A stretch of 7,573 bases of DNA. Origin: an uncultured archaeon (GTDB lineage: Archaea; Nanobdellota; Nanobdellia; Pacearchaeales; GW2011-AR1). A model generated the notes under the pieces. That model was not told the origin of the DNA. It saw nothing but the letters and a program-made list of their open reading frames with translations, and did no database searches. The translations under genes were made by a program, and so were the position numbers. Shown piece by piece: positions 1 to 5,775 of this stretch. The stretch is from NCBI GenBank assembly GCA_903873955.1, contig CAIQQL010000139.1, positions 1 to 7,573 of the forward strand, written 5' to 3'. How positions within the stretch are numbered: the stretch's first letter is position 1; each line of letters starts with the position of its first letter.

Positions 1-763
1 AGATCGTCTTAAGACGGGCGATATGTGAGGAGAAAGTGGTGACGACCATGCCTGATTTTCGGTTATCCGTAGTAAAGAACACATCCTCTAAAAGTCCCTT
101 GGCTATCTTTTCTGAAGGGGTCTTCCGGTCATCCCCCGCATAAAGGCAGTCAACGATAAGGGCTTTAATCCCGATGCGAGAGAGTTCTTTTAATCGTCGA
201 TAATTTGGTGGTTCGCCGAAAACAGGGGTGTTGTCTAGCTTGTAGTCATTTGCATAAAGAACAACTCCTTCAGGGGTATGGACTGCGATGATGGAACTCT
301 GGATGGTGGAATGTGTTATGTTGAGAAATTCGACTTTGTAGTCTCTCTTTCCTCTTACGACAATCTGGCCGTTGGGTTTGACGGGAATGACCTTGTTAGG
401 GATATGCTGGTCTGAGTCTTGCATAAGCACACGCAAAACTTCCGTAGTATAGTCTGTACCTGCAACGATTGCACGATAGCGCGGAGCGATATAGGGGACA
501 CCTCCGACATGGTCAAGATGGGCATGCGAGATGAGCAATGCCCTGACCTTGTCGCGTAACCCTCTTTGGTCAAAATAGAGATCGTCTGGAAGTGCTCCAA
601 GTGAACGCATTCCTTTTTCACTCGGGATTTTTTCACGTTCGGTAACACCGACGATAGCTGGCAGGTATAACCCAGCATCAAAGACAATGACATCATCCCC
701 TGTTTCGATGGCGGTCATGTTTTTCCCTACCTCATTGTAACCGCCTATCGCATGTATCTTCAT
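1..763 (-). CDS. rnj: RNase J-type ribonuclease (metallo-beta-lactamase/beta-CASP), N-terminal part
   Basis: This is the N-terminal 254 codons of a gene that runs off the left edge of the window. The product opens with MKIHAIGGYNEVGKNMTAIE, the usual start of the RNase J family. The zinc-binding signature HAHLDH lies at residues 80-85, the next metal-ligand histidine is at about H151 (THSTIQS), and an Asp of the motif ANDYKLD is at D173. TTFSSHIARL near residue 242 matches the point where the beta-CASP domain begins in this family. By family knowledge it is a cytoplasmic 5'-3' exoribonuclease (some also endonuclease) used in mRNA turnover and RNA maturation. The ATG at 763 is chosen because it gives the canonical N-terminus and lies 25.5 bases from a TATA box. 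Pop5 is transcribed divergently. The C-terminal half is not visible, so a CPSF-like or other beta-CASP relative cannot be fully excluded, but the N-terminal motif favours RNase J. Confidence 0.9.
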   Translation of the reverse strand, partial: MKIHAIGGYNEVGKNMTAIETGDDVIVFDAGLYLPAIVGVTEREKIPSEKGMRSLGALPDDLYFDQRGLRDKVRALLISHAHLDHVGGVPYIAPRYRAIVAGTDYTTEVLRVLMQDSDQHIPNKVIPVKPNGQIVVRGKRDYKVEFLNITHSTIQSSIIAVHTPEGVVLYANDYKLDNTPVFGEPPNYRRLKELSRIGIKALIVDCLYAGDDRKTPSEKIAKGLLEDVFFTTDNRKSGMVVTTFSSHIARLKTI

Positions 764-784
764 GCCTCACTAAAGGACAAGGGG

Positions 785-792
785 TTTATATA
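785..792 (-). promoter_or_regulatory. TATA box for the RNase J gene (leaderless)
   Basis: The sequence TTTATATA on the plus strand reads TATATAAA on the minus strand. Its centre is 25.5 bases upstream of the RNase J ATG at 763, which places the transcription start on or next to the start codon. The box is close to a perfect archaeal TATA element in either orientation, so it might also drive plus-strand transcription starting near 811-815. That would give Pop5 a leader of about 35 bases. Confidence 0.7.
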
Positions 793-818
793 CATTTTTA
801 ACGTTACGAGAGAAAAGG

Positions 819-826
819 TTATTAAT
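819..826 (+). promoter_or_regulatory. TATA-like box for Pop5
   Basis: TTATTAAT preceded by the purine run GAGAAAAGG, which resembles a BRE. Its centre lies 24.5 bases before the GTG start at 847, the same geometry as the other promoters of this window, and predicts a leaderless Pop5 mRNA. The alternative is the stronger box at 785-792, used in the plus direction with a short leader. Confidence 0.5.
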
Positions 827-846
827 GAACTCAGTTTGGTAGTGGG

Positions 847-1116
847 GTGAAACTTAGACCCTCTCTCCGGCCATCAAGAAGATACCTTCTGATCAATACT
901 GAATCAAAAGAGTCTGTGGAAAAAGCACTTTTTACGGCAATGGGTACACTAGGGGTTGCACGCGCTTCGCCAGTCTTCTTGCAGCATGCGACCGGAAAGG
1001 TAATCTTGGCAGTTCGCCGTGAGGAAATTGTTGATGTGCGTGCGGCTTTGGAGCTTTCTCAGACTCCTCTCAGGGTAATAAAAATTTCAGGTACTCTTAA
1101 GGGACTTTCCTCATAA
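847..1116 (+). CDS. rnp2: Ribonuclease P protein component 2 (Pop5 family)
   Basis: An 89-residue protein recognised as archaeal Pop5 by its start, MKLRPSLRPSRRYLLI (compare the family pattern of a basic 'PSLRxxxRYL' first strand), and by its end, IKISGTLKGL, which matches the conserved 'GxSGTIKRL' C-terminus. Pop5 pairs with Rpp30 and binds the catalytic domain of RNase P RNA, assisting 5' maturation of tRNA. The start is GTG. An in-frame stop at 826-828 excludes longer forms, and no other start codon lies between that stop and 847. At 89 residues it is on the short side for the family, fitting a reduced genome. It is divergent from RNase J, another RNA-processing enzyme. No oligo-T terminator follows the stop, so readthrough into gene A at 1159 is possible. 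Confidence 0.85.
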   Translation: MKLRPSLRPSRRYLLINTESKESVEKALFTAMGTLGVARASPVFLQHATGKVILAVRREEIVDVRAALELSQTPLRVIKISGTLKGLSS

Positions 1117-1129
1117 TTATAACGAAACC

Positions 1130-1137
1130 TTTAATTA
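1130..1137 (+). promoter_or_regulatory. TATA-like box for the A-D operon
   Basis: TTTAATTA preceded by CGAAACC. Its centre is 25.5 bases before the ATG at 1159, which predicts a leaderless transcript for the four-gene operon. No Shine-Dalgarno sequence precedes 1159 (upstream bases AGCGTTCT). Confidence 0.6.
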
Positions 1138-1158
1138 TGCTCGTGCTTTCAGCGTTCT

Positions 1159-1647
1159 ATGAATAAGAGGGGACAGATACAGATCTCTTTTGGTATGATT
1201 ATTTCTATCATAATCGTGGGTGTGACTGTTGCTGTGGCTTCGTATTTGATCTATCAGTTTTTGAGTTTCAAGGATTGTAGTACCATCGGGCTGTATTATG
1301 ATAGTCTGCAAAAACAGGTGACTAGTGTTTATCGCGGGCAGGGCACCGAGAACTATCCTTTTTCTGGTCAGGTCCCGAGTTCCGTCCAATATGTCTGTTT
1401 TGGGGATCTTTCTCTTTCTCCCTTGCTGGCAGACAAGGCAAGATATGACTATTTCAAGGAAAATATAAAATCCGGGAAAAATGCGTTCTTGTATCCACAA
1501 CCTACAAGCTGTGGTGCTTCTTATCTCAATAAAAACATTCAGTATATAACGACTGATCAGTTTTTCTGTGTTCCTGTAAAAGATGGGAAGGTAGGAGTAA
1601 AGCTCTCCAAAGGCCTCTACGATCCTTTGGTGAAACTGACAAAGTAG
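1159..1647 (+). CDS. Gene A: single-pass exported protein with pilin-like N-terminus, function unknown
   Basis: A 162-residue protein I cannot name. It starts MNKRGQIQISFGM, followed by a hydrophobic helix at about residues 11-35, then an ectodomain of about 125 residues with four cysteines (C40, C80, C118, C137), enough for two disulfides. The N-terminal R-G-Q followed directly by the helix resembles archaeal class III signal peptides, in which a prepilin peptidase cuts between Gly and Gln. The acidic residue usual at position +5 is absent (Ser here), so processing is only a hypothesis; it may simply be a type II anchor. First gene of a four-gene operon, with a four-base gap to gene B. A longer reading frame on the opposite strand (1135-1653) overlaps it, but the helix, the N-terminal motif shared with its neighbours and the promoter spacing favour this frame. 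It resembles hypothetical proteins I recall from woesearchaeal genomes. Confidence 0.8.
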   Translation: MNKRGQIQISFGMIISIIIVGVTVAVASYLIYQFLSFKDCSTIGLYYDSLQKQVTSVYRGQGTENYPFSGQVPSSVQYVCFGDLSLSPLLADKARYDYFKENIKSGKNAFLYPQPTSCGASYLNKNIQYITTDQFFCVPVKDGKVGVKLSKGLYDPLVKLTK

Positions 1648-1651
1648 GGAC

Positions 1652-2644
1652 ATGACTTTTCAACTTTCTAAAAAAGGATTTGAGTTTAGTTTCGGTTTTC
1701 TTTTTGCAATCGTGATCGGGGGCATCATCATTTTCCTGGCCATCTATTTTGCTTCAACCCTGCTTACTTACCAGAAAAAACAGACCTCCTCTTTTGCGAC
1801 AGCAAGTTTTGACACACTGCTCTATCCCTTAGGAACTGGACTTGATAGGGATAAGATGACTCCTTTTGAATTTGCGGTGGATAATCAGCTCACATTTGAT
1901 TGCCAGATCTCTGCCGGATTTGGACAGCAGGTCATATCGGCGGATCCTGCTTCAACCATTGGAACAAAGTATGCGGGCAATGGTCTTGCTAGCAGGTCTG
2001 CAGACAAATATGTCTTTGCCGCTTCGCCCCTTGTGGGAAAGAAGTTTTTTGCTTTCACGAAGCCTCTCAATATGCCCTACAAAGTAGCTGATCTCATCTT
2101 TCTGATCCCCAATGATAAGGAATACTGTCTCGTTTCTCCTCCATCAGGGGTGAGTGAGGAGATTAATAATTTTAAGGAACAAAATCCACTCTTTAACGCG
2201 TCAAAAGGGATAGAGATTGAGACCTCTCCAGTCTATTGTCAGAAAGGGACAAAGAAGGTCTGTTTCTATGATCATACGGGTTGTGATAAGATAATCGATC
2301 CTGTAACCGGAGTCATCAATGCGGATGGGAAGACAAGTTATTTTGATCCAGACGATTCGACACATGCACTGCTCTATGCTGCGATTTTTTCAGATCTTCC
2401 TTATTATAGCTGTGAGCTTAATAGATTGGTAAAACGGTCTTCTCAGTTGGCCTTGTTATATGCGGCAAAAGAAAATACTGTCTCAGATGTGGGGTGCGGT
2501 ATTGAGCTGTCCACGGACTTGCTCGCTTATGCAAACTTGACCAAGATGTATACCGGCACCCCGGAATCTTTGGGTCAGATCTTCACGATGTCATCAGATA
2601 TAGGGAGGTCCAATGCGAATCTTATACGCTGTCCGCTCTTCTAA
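1652..2644 (+). CDS. Gene B: large single-pass exported protein with pilin-like N-terminus, function unknown
   Basis: A 330-residue protein, the largest of the operon, not recognised as a named family. The N-terminus has the basic motif SKKGFEFSFGFLF and a hydrophobic helix at about residues 14-38. The ectodomain contains eight cysteines (84, 159, 196, 204, 211, 254, 282, 327). Striking short motifs are DKYVFA (118-123), KPLNMPYKVADLIF (137-150) and LLYAAIFSDLPYYSCELNRLVKR (from residue 240), which look like conserved blocks of a real family, similar to hypothetical proteins I recall from DPANN archaea. The Gly-Phe instead of Gly-Gln at the possible cleavage site makes prepilin-peptidase processing doubtful. 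The ATG at 1652 follows the stop of gene A by four bases, with only a weak AGGGA ahead of it. The 3' end overlaps gene C by 32 bases and contains gene C's ribosome binding site. Confidence 0.85.
   Translation: MTFQLSKKGFEFSFGFLFAIVIGGIIIFLAIYFASTLLTYQKKQTSSFATASFDTLLYPLGTGLDRDKMTPFEFAVDNQLTFDCQISAGFGQQVISADPASTIGTKYAGNGLASRSADKYVFAASPLVGKKFFAFTKPLNMPYKVADLIFLIPNDKEYCLVSPPSGVSEEINNFKEQNPLFNASKGIEIETSPVYCQKGTKKVCFYDHTGCDKIIDPVTGVINADGKTSYFDPDDSTHALLYAAIFSDLPYYSCELNRLVKRSSQLALLYAAKENTVSDVGCGIELSTDLLAYANLTKMYTGTPESLGQIFTMSSDIGRSNANLIRCPLF
2603..2609 (+). promoter_or_regulatory. Shine-Dalgarno sequence of gene C, inside the end of gene B
   Basis: GGGAGGT, three bases before the ATG at 2613, is the best ribosome binding site in the window. 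It lies within the coding region of gene B and decides the start of gene C in favour of 2613 over the internal ATG at 2667. The spacing is short but workable. Confidence 0.7.
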
Positions 2645-3164
2645 AGGACAGTTAAAGATCCAGGAAATGGCCTTTGCACTGATCATTGTCATGATTTTTG
2701 TGCTCTTGGCAGGGTTCTTTTTTTTAAGGGTCATCCTCGGAGGGTTGCAGGATGATGTGAATGCGCAGAATGATGAAAGATCCATGCAGATGGCTGCTGA
2801 TTTGACCTATTATCCGGAGTTTTCCTGGAGTTCAAACAGGAATCGTTGCGAAAAGTGCATGGACCTTGACAAAGTGCTCGCCTTGAAGAATGCCATCAAG
2901 GATGTGCATTCGCCATATCGTGATTTTTTCGGAAAGGATGTGGTGGCTATGCGTGTCGACATCTTATATCCTGCCCCCATACAGACTGAATGCACATCTG
3001 ACAATTATCCCCATTGTTCTACATTCACTCTTATAAACAAGAGTTCATCTATAACCTTGCAGGGGAGTTATGTATCGTTATGCCGTCCAGATACCACGAC
3101 GGGAAAATTTAGGGATTGTGTACTGGGGTTAGTGCGAATCGGATTGAACAAAACCACACCATGA
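2613..3164 (+). CDS. Gene C: single-pass exported protein with class III-like N-terminus, function unknown
   Basis: A 183-residue protein not recognised as a named family. Residues 10-20 read SKGQLKIQEMA, a basic K-G-Q motif placed directly before a hydrophobic helix at about residues 20-43. This is the layout of archaeal class III (pilin-like) signal peptides. The ectodomain has six cysteines (79, 82, 127, 135, 157, 169), including a C-E-K-C pair. It also has blocks that look conserved: DLDKVLALKNAIKD (84-97) with a following RDFFG, and GSYVSLCR (151-158). A CxxC pair can be a disulfide or a metal site; nothing further supports metal binding. The start at 2613 is preferred because of the GGGAGGT ahead of it and because it keeps the K-G-Q motif. 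Its first 32 bases overlap gene B, and its stop overlaps the start of gene D. Confidence 0.82.
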   Translation: MRILYAVRSSKGQLKIQEMAFALIIVMIFVLLAGFFFLRVILGGLQDDVNAQNDERSMQMAADLTYYPEFSWSSNRNRCEKCMDLDKVLALKNAIKDVHSPYRDFFGKDVVAMRVDILYPAPIQTECTSDNYPHCSTFTLINKSSSITLQGSYVSLCRPDTTTGKFRDCVLGLVRIGLNKTTP

Positions 3165-3670
3165 TGTTGCCACAAAAAAAAGCGCAGGAAGAAATTACAG
3201 GATTTGTCATCATAGTCGTCATGATCTCTGTTCTGTTCATGGTCTTTCTGGGAATCATGTTCAGTCAGAATTTTAATAAAAGTGCTACTCCTTCAAAAGA
3301 CGTGTCTAGCTATCTTGAGGCTGTGACTGAGGTCACCACCCCTTGTGCAGTTTATGGGGATGAATATGCGACTATCGGAAAACTGTTCGATTATTGTTAT
3401 TCGGGAAAATCCTGCCTGTCTGGTGTATCTGCCTGTTCGGTTCTTAATTCGACTTTGCTTGAGATGTTCAATGCGACCTTGCCATTCAGCGCCGCTCATG
3501 AAAGAAAAGGATTCACATTTTATTTAGAGGCGGTTTCAGACTCTTCCCAAGCTACACAGGTTGTTCTTGCCATCGCAAAAGGAAATTGTACCGGGTTTCA
3601 GGTCACTGCGGCAAGCCCGCTGATCACGGTGACAAAGACCTTGAGTTATAAGTTTACAGAATGCTACTGA
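3161..3670 (+). CDS. Gene D: single-pass exported protein with class III-like N-terminus, function unknown
   Basis: A 169-residue protein not recognised as a named family. It starts MMLPQKKAQEEITGF, followed by a hydrophobic helix at about residues 14-34 and an ectodomain with six cysteines (62, 79, 85, 92, 143, 168). K-K-A-Q-E-E ahead of the helix is the most pilin-like N-terminus of the four, with glutamates close to the possible cleavage site (A8/Q9). The start at 3161 is chosen because its ATG forms an ATGA overlap with the stop of gene C (3162-3164), typical of translational coupling. No Shine-Dalgarno sequence is visible. A TTG at 3116 in the same frame would add 15 polar residues buried in gene C and is unlikely; the second ATG at 3164 is equally possible. 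Last gene of the operon, followed by oligo-T tracts. Confidence 0.82.
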   Translation: MMLPQKKAQEEITGFVIIVVMISVLFMVFLGIMFSQNFNKSATPSKDVSSYLEAVTEVTTPCAVYGDEYATIGKLFDYCYSGKSCLSGVSACSVLNSTLLEMFNATLPFSAAHERKGFTFYLEAVSDSSQATQVVLAIAKGNCTGFQVTAASPLITVTKTLSYKFTECY

Positions 3671-3682
3671 GCAGTCTATAGG

Positions 3683-3690
3683 TTTTTAAA
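3683..3690 (+). promoter_or_regulatory. TATA-like box for gene E
   Basis: TTTTTAAA, preceded by CTATAGG, with its centre 25.5 bases before the ATG at 3712. It predicts a leaderless mRNA and shows that gene E need not depend on the A-D transcript. It shares its T tract with the presumed terminator. Confidence 0.6.
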
Positions 3691-3711
3691 TCCATTTTTC
3701 CTTGAGTTTTT
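3683..3711 (+). terminator. Oligo-T tracts ending the A-D operon
   Basis: Three runs of five T occur at 3683-3687, 3695-3699 and 3707-3711, starting exactly 12 bases apart, just after the stop of gene D. Oligo-T tracts are the usual intrinsic terminators in Archaea. They overlap the promoter of gene E, and the last one touches its start codon. Confidence 0.5.
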
Positions 3712-4269
3712 ATGAGAAAACTCGAGACCGCCGAAGAGAAGGCTGCAAGACAGAAAAAGAATACGCTGATCATCAGCATCTTTATGCTGGGTATTATGGT
3801 CTTGAGCACTTTAGGGTATGCCTTTATGACCTGGGAGCAGGGTTCTAACGGAAGCAGCTCAAATTCAAATGCACAGCTTCAGGATGTCAATGGTCGCTGG
3901 GTTAAGACAATCCAAAATCAGCCTTTTTCATTTACCATGCCTGAGCAATCCACCTCAAACGTCACCAAAGATATTTTTTTGACACTTGCAAATTATGCCC
4001 AAAAGCCCTTGTATATTGATGCAGGAAATAACAGTGCAGTGGTTTATGAGATCTCTTCCACTTTAGGGTTATTTGCATCAAAAACGAGCCAGGCCTGCAA
4101 TGGGCCATGTGAAGAGAACTTGCCTGAGAAGAACTGTTCAACAGACCTGCTGGTTGTTTACAACCAGTCTGATCAGAATAGTGTCTATCAAAAGGAGAAC
4201 TGTGTGTTTATCCAAGGGGATATGCGCGCAGTGGACAGCTTCCTTTATGATGTGCTGAACAGTTCCTAG
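3712..4269 (+). CDS. Gene E: single-pass membrane-anchored ectodomain protein, function unknown
   Basis: A 185-residue protein not recognised as a named family. A charged cytoplasmic N-terminus (residues 1-17, MRKLETAEEKAARQKKN) precedes one hydrophobic helix at about 18-39. A Ser/Asn-rich linker follows (44-55), then an ectodomain with four cysteines (129, 133, 142, 164) and a C-terminal block NCVFIQGDMRAVDSFLYDVL (163-182). It carries several N-x-S/T sites (at N46, N83, N106, N141, N151, N183), which fits an outward-facing, possibly glycosylated domain. The longer basic N-terminus distinguishes it from genes A-D: this is an ordinary type II anchor, not a pilin-like signal. The last block resembles hypothetical DPANN proteins I recall with a 'CVxVxG...DrxLY' ending. 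It is separated by 41 bases from gene D and has its own promoter. Confidence 0.8.
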   Translation: MRKLETAEEKAARQKKNTLIISIFMLGIMVLSTLGYAFMTWEQGSNGSSSNSNAQLQDVNGRWVKTIQNQPFSFTMPEQSTSNVTKDIFLTLANYAQKPLYIDAGNNSAVVYEISSTLGLFASKTSQACNGPCEENLPEKNCSTDLLVVYNQSDQNSVYQKENCVFIQGDMRAVDSFLYDVLNSS

Positions 4270-4292
4270 TCGTATTAGCACCTAACAGAAGG

Positions 4293-4300
4293 ATTATAAA
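4293..4300 (+). promoter_or_regulatory. TATA-like box for gene F
   Basis: ATTATAAA, preceded by the purine run AGAAGG (BRE-like), with its centre 25.5 bases before the ATG at 4322. It predicts a leaderless transcript; the bases before the ATG (TTGCCTCAATA) hold no Shine-Dalgarno sequence. Confidence 0.65.
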
Positions 4301-4321
4301 CAAAAAAACCTTGCCTCAATA

Positions 4322-5047
4322 ATGGAACATTCTCAAGAAAAGCAACATAAAACCGAACCTCTTTCAGAGGACAAGAAGGAAAAGAAAGCCAAACTTGGCT
4401 TTTATCTAGTCCTCGGGTTTATCGTAGGATTGATTGTCCTGTTTTTGATTTTTAGCATATTCATAGGCAACTTTCAGGTCTGGTTCGCAAAAAAGCCTGT
4501 GCAGCTCACCTATCAAGGTCTCTCTTTCACGCTAGAGGCGATGAATGGCCTTACTATCTATCATTTGAACTACCCTTTGTTGCATCCTTCCGGGAAAGTG
4601 TTCTATAACAATCTTCTACTACGTAACGACCCGTCTAAGAACAATGTTTCTGTGGAAGGCAGGCTTACCTTTGAGGGAGACAATGACCTTTATGTGTCTG
4701 TTGATTCCAACAATCTGAGGGTCTGTCCTAATATCCTTCGAGATGTCTCGTTTATCCCTTATTTTATGGTGAACAACTTTTTTAACGTCTCCACCGGCAA
4801 CACAAATGCAACGGTTTCCCAGACCGACAATCTTACCTATTATAGCTGTGAAAACAACCCAGACAAGAACGTGATTGCTATCCTTCCTTCCTTCAATAAT
4901 GTCACCCGTATAGTCCATACAGGTAAGTGCTATAAGATCTATGTGGCCAACTGTGACCTGCTAAATGCCTCAGAAAAGTTCGAGGTTCAGGCAATTATTG
5001 ACAATCAGGAAAAACTGCTTACCATAGGAAGATTTACCCCCAACTAG
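4322..5047 (+). CDS. Gene F: single-pass membrane-anchored ectodomain protein, function unknown
   Basis: A 241-residue protein not recognised as a named family. The highly charged N-terminus (residues 1-25, rich in Lys and Glu) is probably cytoplasmic. One hydrophobic helix spans about 26-48, followed by an ectodomain of about 190 residues with four cysteines (135, 176, 203, 211) and six N-x-S/T sites (N108, N155, N162, N170, N193, N215). Blocks that look conserved are KVFYNNLLLRNDPSKN (92-107), YYSCENN (173-179) and KCYKIYVANCDLLNASEKF (202-220). The last resembles hypothetical DPANN proteins I recall that end in 'CYxIxxxxCe...EkF'. The topology matches gene E, so the two may act at the same place, but I see no convincing sequence homology between them. 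Convergent with the archaeosortase gene. Confidence 0.82.
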   Translation: MEHSQEKQHKTEPLSEDKKEKKAKLGFYLVLGFIVGLIVLFLIFSIFIGNFQVWFAKKPVQLTYQGLSFTLEAMNGLTIYHLNYPLLHPSGKVFYNNLLLRNDPSKNNVSVEGRLTFEGDNDLYVSVDSNNLRVCPNILRDVSFIPYFMVNNFFNVSTGNTNATVSQTDNLTYYSCENNPDKNVIAILPSFNNVTRIVHTGKCYKIYVANCDLLNASEKFEVQAIIDNQEKLLTIGRFTPN

Positions 5048-5069
5048 GCTTCAAACGAGGCAGGAGCAA

Positions 5070-5100
5070 AGCCTTAGGCTAAGACCTGTTTCTTATCCTT
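5070..5100 (+). terminator. Possible terminator after gene F
   Basis: A small inverted repeat AGCC-TTA-GGCT (5070-5080) is followed by the pyrimidine-rich stretch CCTGTTTCTTATCCTT (5085-5100). Also, AGGCTT at 5046-5051 can pair with AAGCCT at 5069-5074. The hairpins are short and the T runs weak, so this is a tentative call for the plus-strand end of gene F. Confidence 0.3.
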
Positions 5101-5110
5101 ATAGCAAACT

Positions 5111-5115
5111 AAAAA
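5111..5115 (-). terminator. Oligo-T tract downstream of the archaeosortase gene
   Basis: A run of five A on the plus strand reads GGTTTTTAG on the minus strand, about 46 bases beyond the archaeosortase stop codon. It is the only T run of this length between the two convergent genes in that direction. Confidence 0.3.
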
Positions 5116-5160
5116 CCTTTAAAGCATATCTTTAGGACTCGTCTAATGTTTGAGAAATGA

Positions 5161-5754
5161 TTACTTTCGACGTGCTCTGGCCTTTATTTTCTTTACGGCT
5201 CGCACATGCCTGATCCTTGTAGCCTTCTTTGCTGGTGAGATGTCATGGACAATGCTCATGATGTCTGTGTACGCTGGGATTGCTTCCAAAGAGAAGATCT
5301 TCACGTTGGCGAACCAGATGGCGACAACAATGATGGTGCTGCCGACATACCAGGTGAGCAAGTGTGCAATGTCGAAGTAAGTGAACCCTGTGACAGAAAG
5401 TGTAGAGAATATGATGATACGGATGATGTTCAACACAAGGAAAGATCCAAAGAGGAACAGGAGACTTTGCAGTCGTTTCTTGATCTGCATAGGGGTTGCA
5501 AGATTGAGGATTGCAAGAAGGAAGTAGGCTGAGCCTGCAATGCAGGCTTCTATGAGCTTGATTCCATTGTCACCTATGACAATGATGGGGTAATCCACAA
5601 ACACTAACGCTGCCTGATGATAGAATGCTTTCAGGACCAAAAAGACAGGATAGACTGTCAGAGGGGTAAAGACAATATAGAATATGCCTGTCAGCCCAAG
5701 TATAATAAGCAGAAGATAGCGTAACCCTAGAAAGCCCATCTCTTCATTATTCAT
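5161..5754 (-). CDS. Archaeosortase/exosortase-family membrane transpeptidase
   Basis: A 197-residue, mostly hydrophobic protein with about five membrane helices. It carries the exosortase family's active-site pattern in the right order. Cys71 is in IEACIAGSAYFLLAILNLA (68-86), Arg112 in LNIIRI (108-113) and His131 in AHLLTWYVG (130-138), each at the edge of a hydrophobic segment. By family knowledge these enzymes recognise a C-terminal tripartite sorting signal (short motif, helix, basic tail) on secreted proteins, cleave it through the cysteine and transfer the protein to a membrane or surface acceptor. The C-terminal 23 residues are an unusually basic tail (KKATRIRHVRAVKKIKARAR and on), probably cytoplasmic. 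The upstream neighbour, 64 bases away and in the same direction, encodes a surface protein whose C-terminus could be the substrate. The ATG at 5754 has its own promoter. Short archaeal versions of this size are known; which subfamily it belongs to cannot be told from the sequence alone. Confidence 0.87.
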   Translation of the reverse strand: MNNEEMGFLGLRYLLLIILGLTGIFYIVFTPLTVYPVFLVLKAFYHQAALVFVDYPIIVIGDNGIKLIEACIAGSAYFLLAILNLATPMQIKKRLQSLLFLFGSFLVLNIIRIIIFSTLSVTGFTYFDIAHLLTWYVGSTIIVVAIWFANVKIFSLEAIPAYTDIMSIVHDISPAKKATRIRHVRAVKKIKARARRK

Positions 5755-5775
5755 AGGAAAGGAGGGTAATTAGGG

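Noticed and set aside
825..842. A five-codon frame (ATG...TAG, MNSVW) ending four bases before the Pop5 start, a possible upstream leader peptide.
   Set aside because: If Pop5 mRNA is leaderless this frame is not transcribed; a frame this short occurs easily by chance.
1135..1653. A 172-codon open frame on the minus strand opposite gene A, slightly longer than gene A itself.
   Set aside because: It has no promoter at the usual spacing and no coherent domain, and gene A in the other direction has the operon position, promoter, membrane helix and motif shared with its neighbours.
3116..3160. TTG at 3116 as an earlier start for gene D.
   Set aside because: It would add a polar segment encoded wholly inside gene C and move the basic motif away from the N-terminus; the ATGA overlap at 3161 is a better start.
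5048..5160. A possible small RNA in the 113-base gap between the convergent genes, suggested by a CTTTAAAG box near 5117-5125 and short inverted repeats.
   Set aside because: The box precedes no coding start of any length (the ATG at 5157 opens only 15 codons) and the hairpins are 4-6 base pairs, within what chance gives.
5150..5532. Two overlapping plus-strand open frames opposite the archaeosortase.
   Set aside because: Their composition is that of an antisense shadow, with no family resemblance, and the minus-strand gene has a full active-site pattern.
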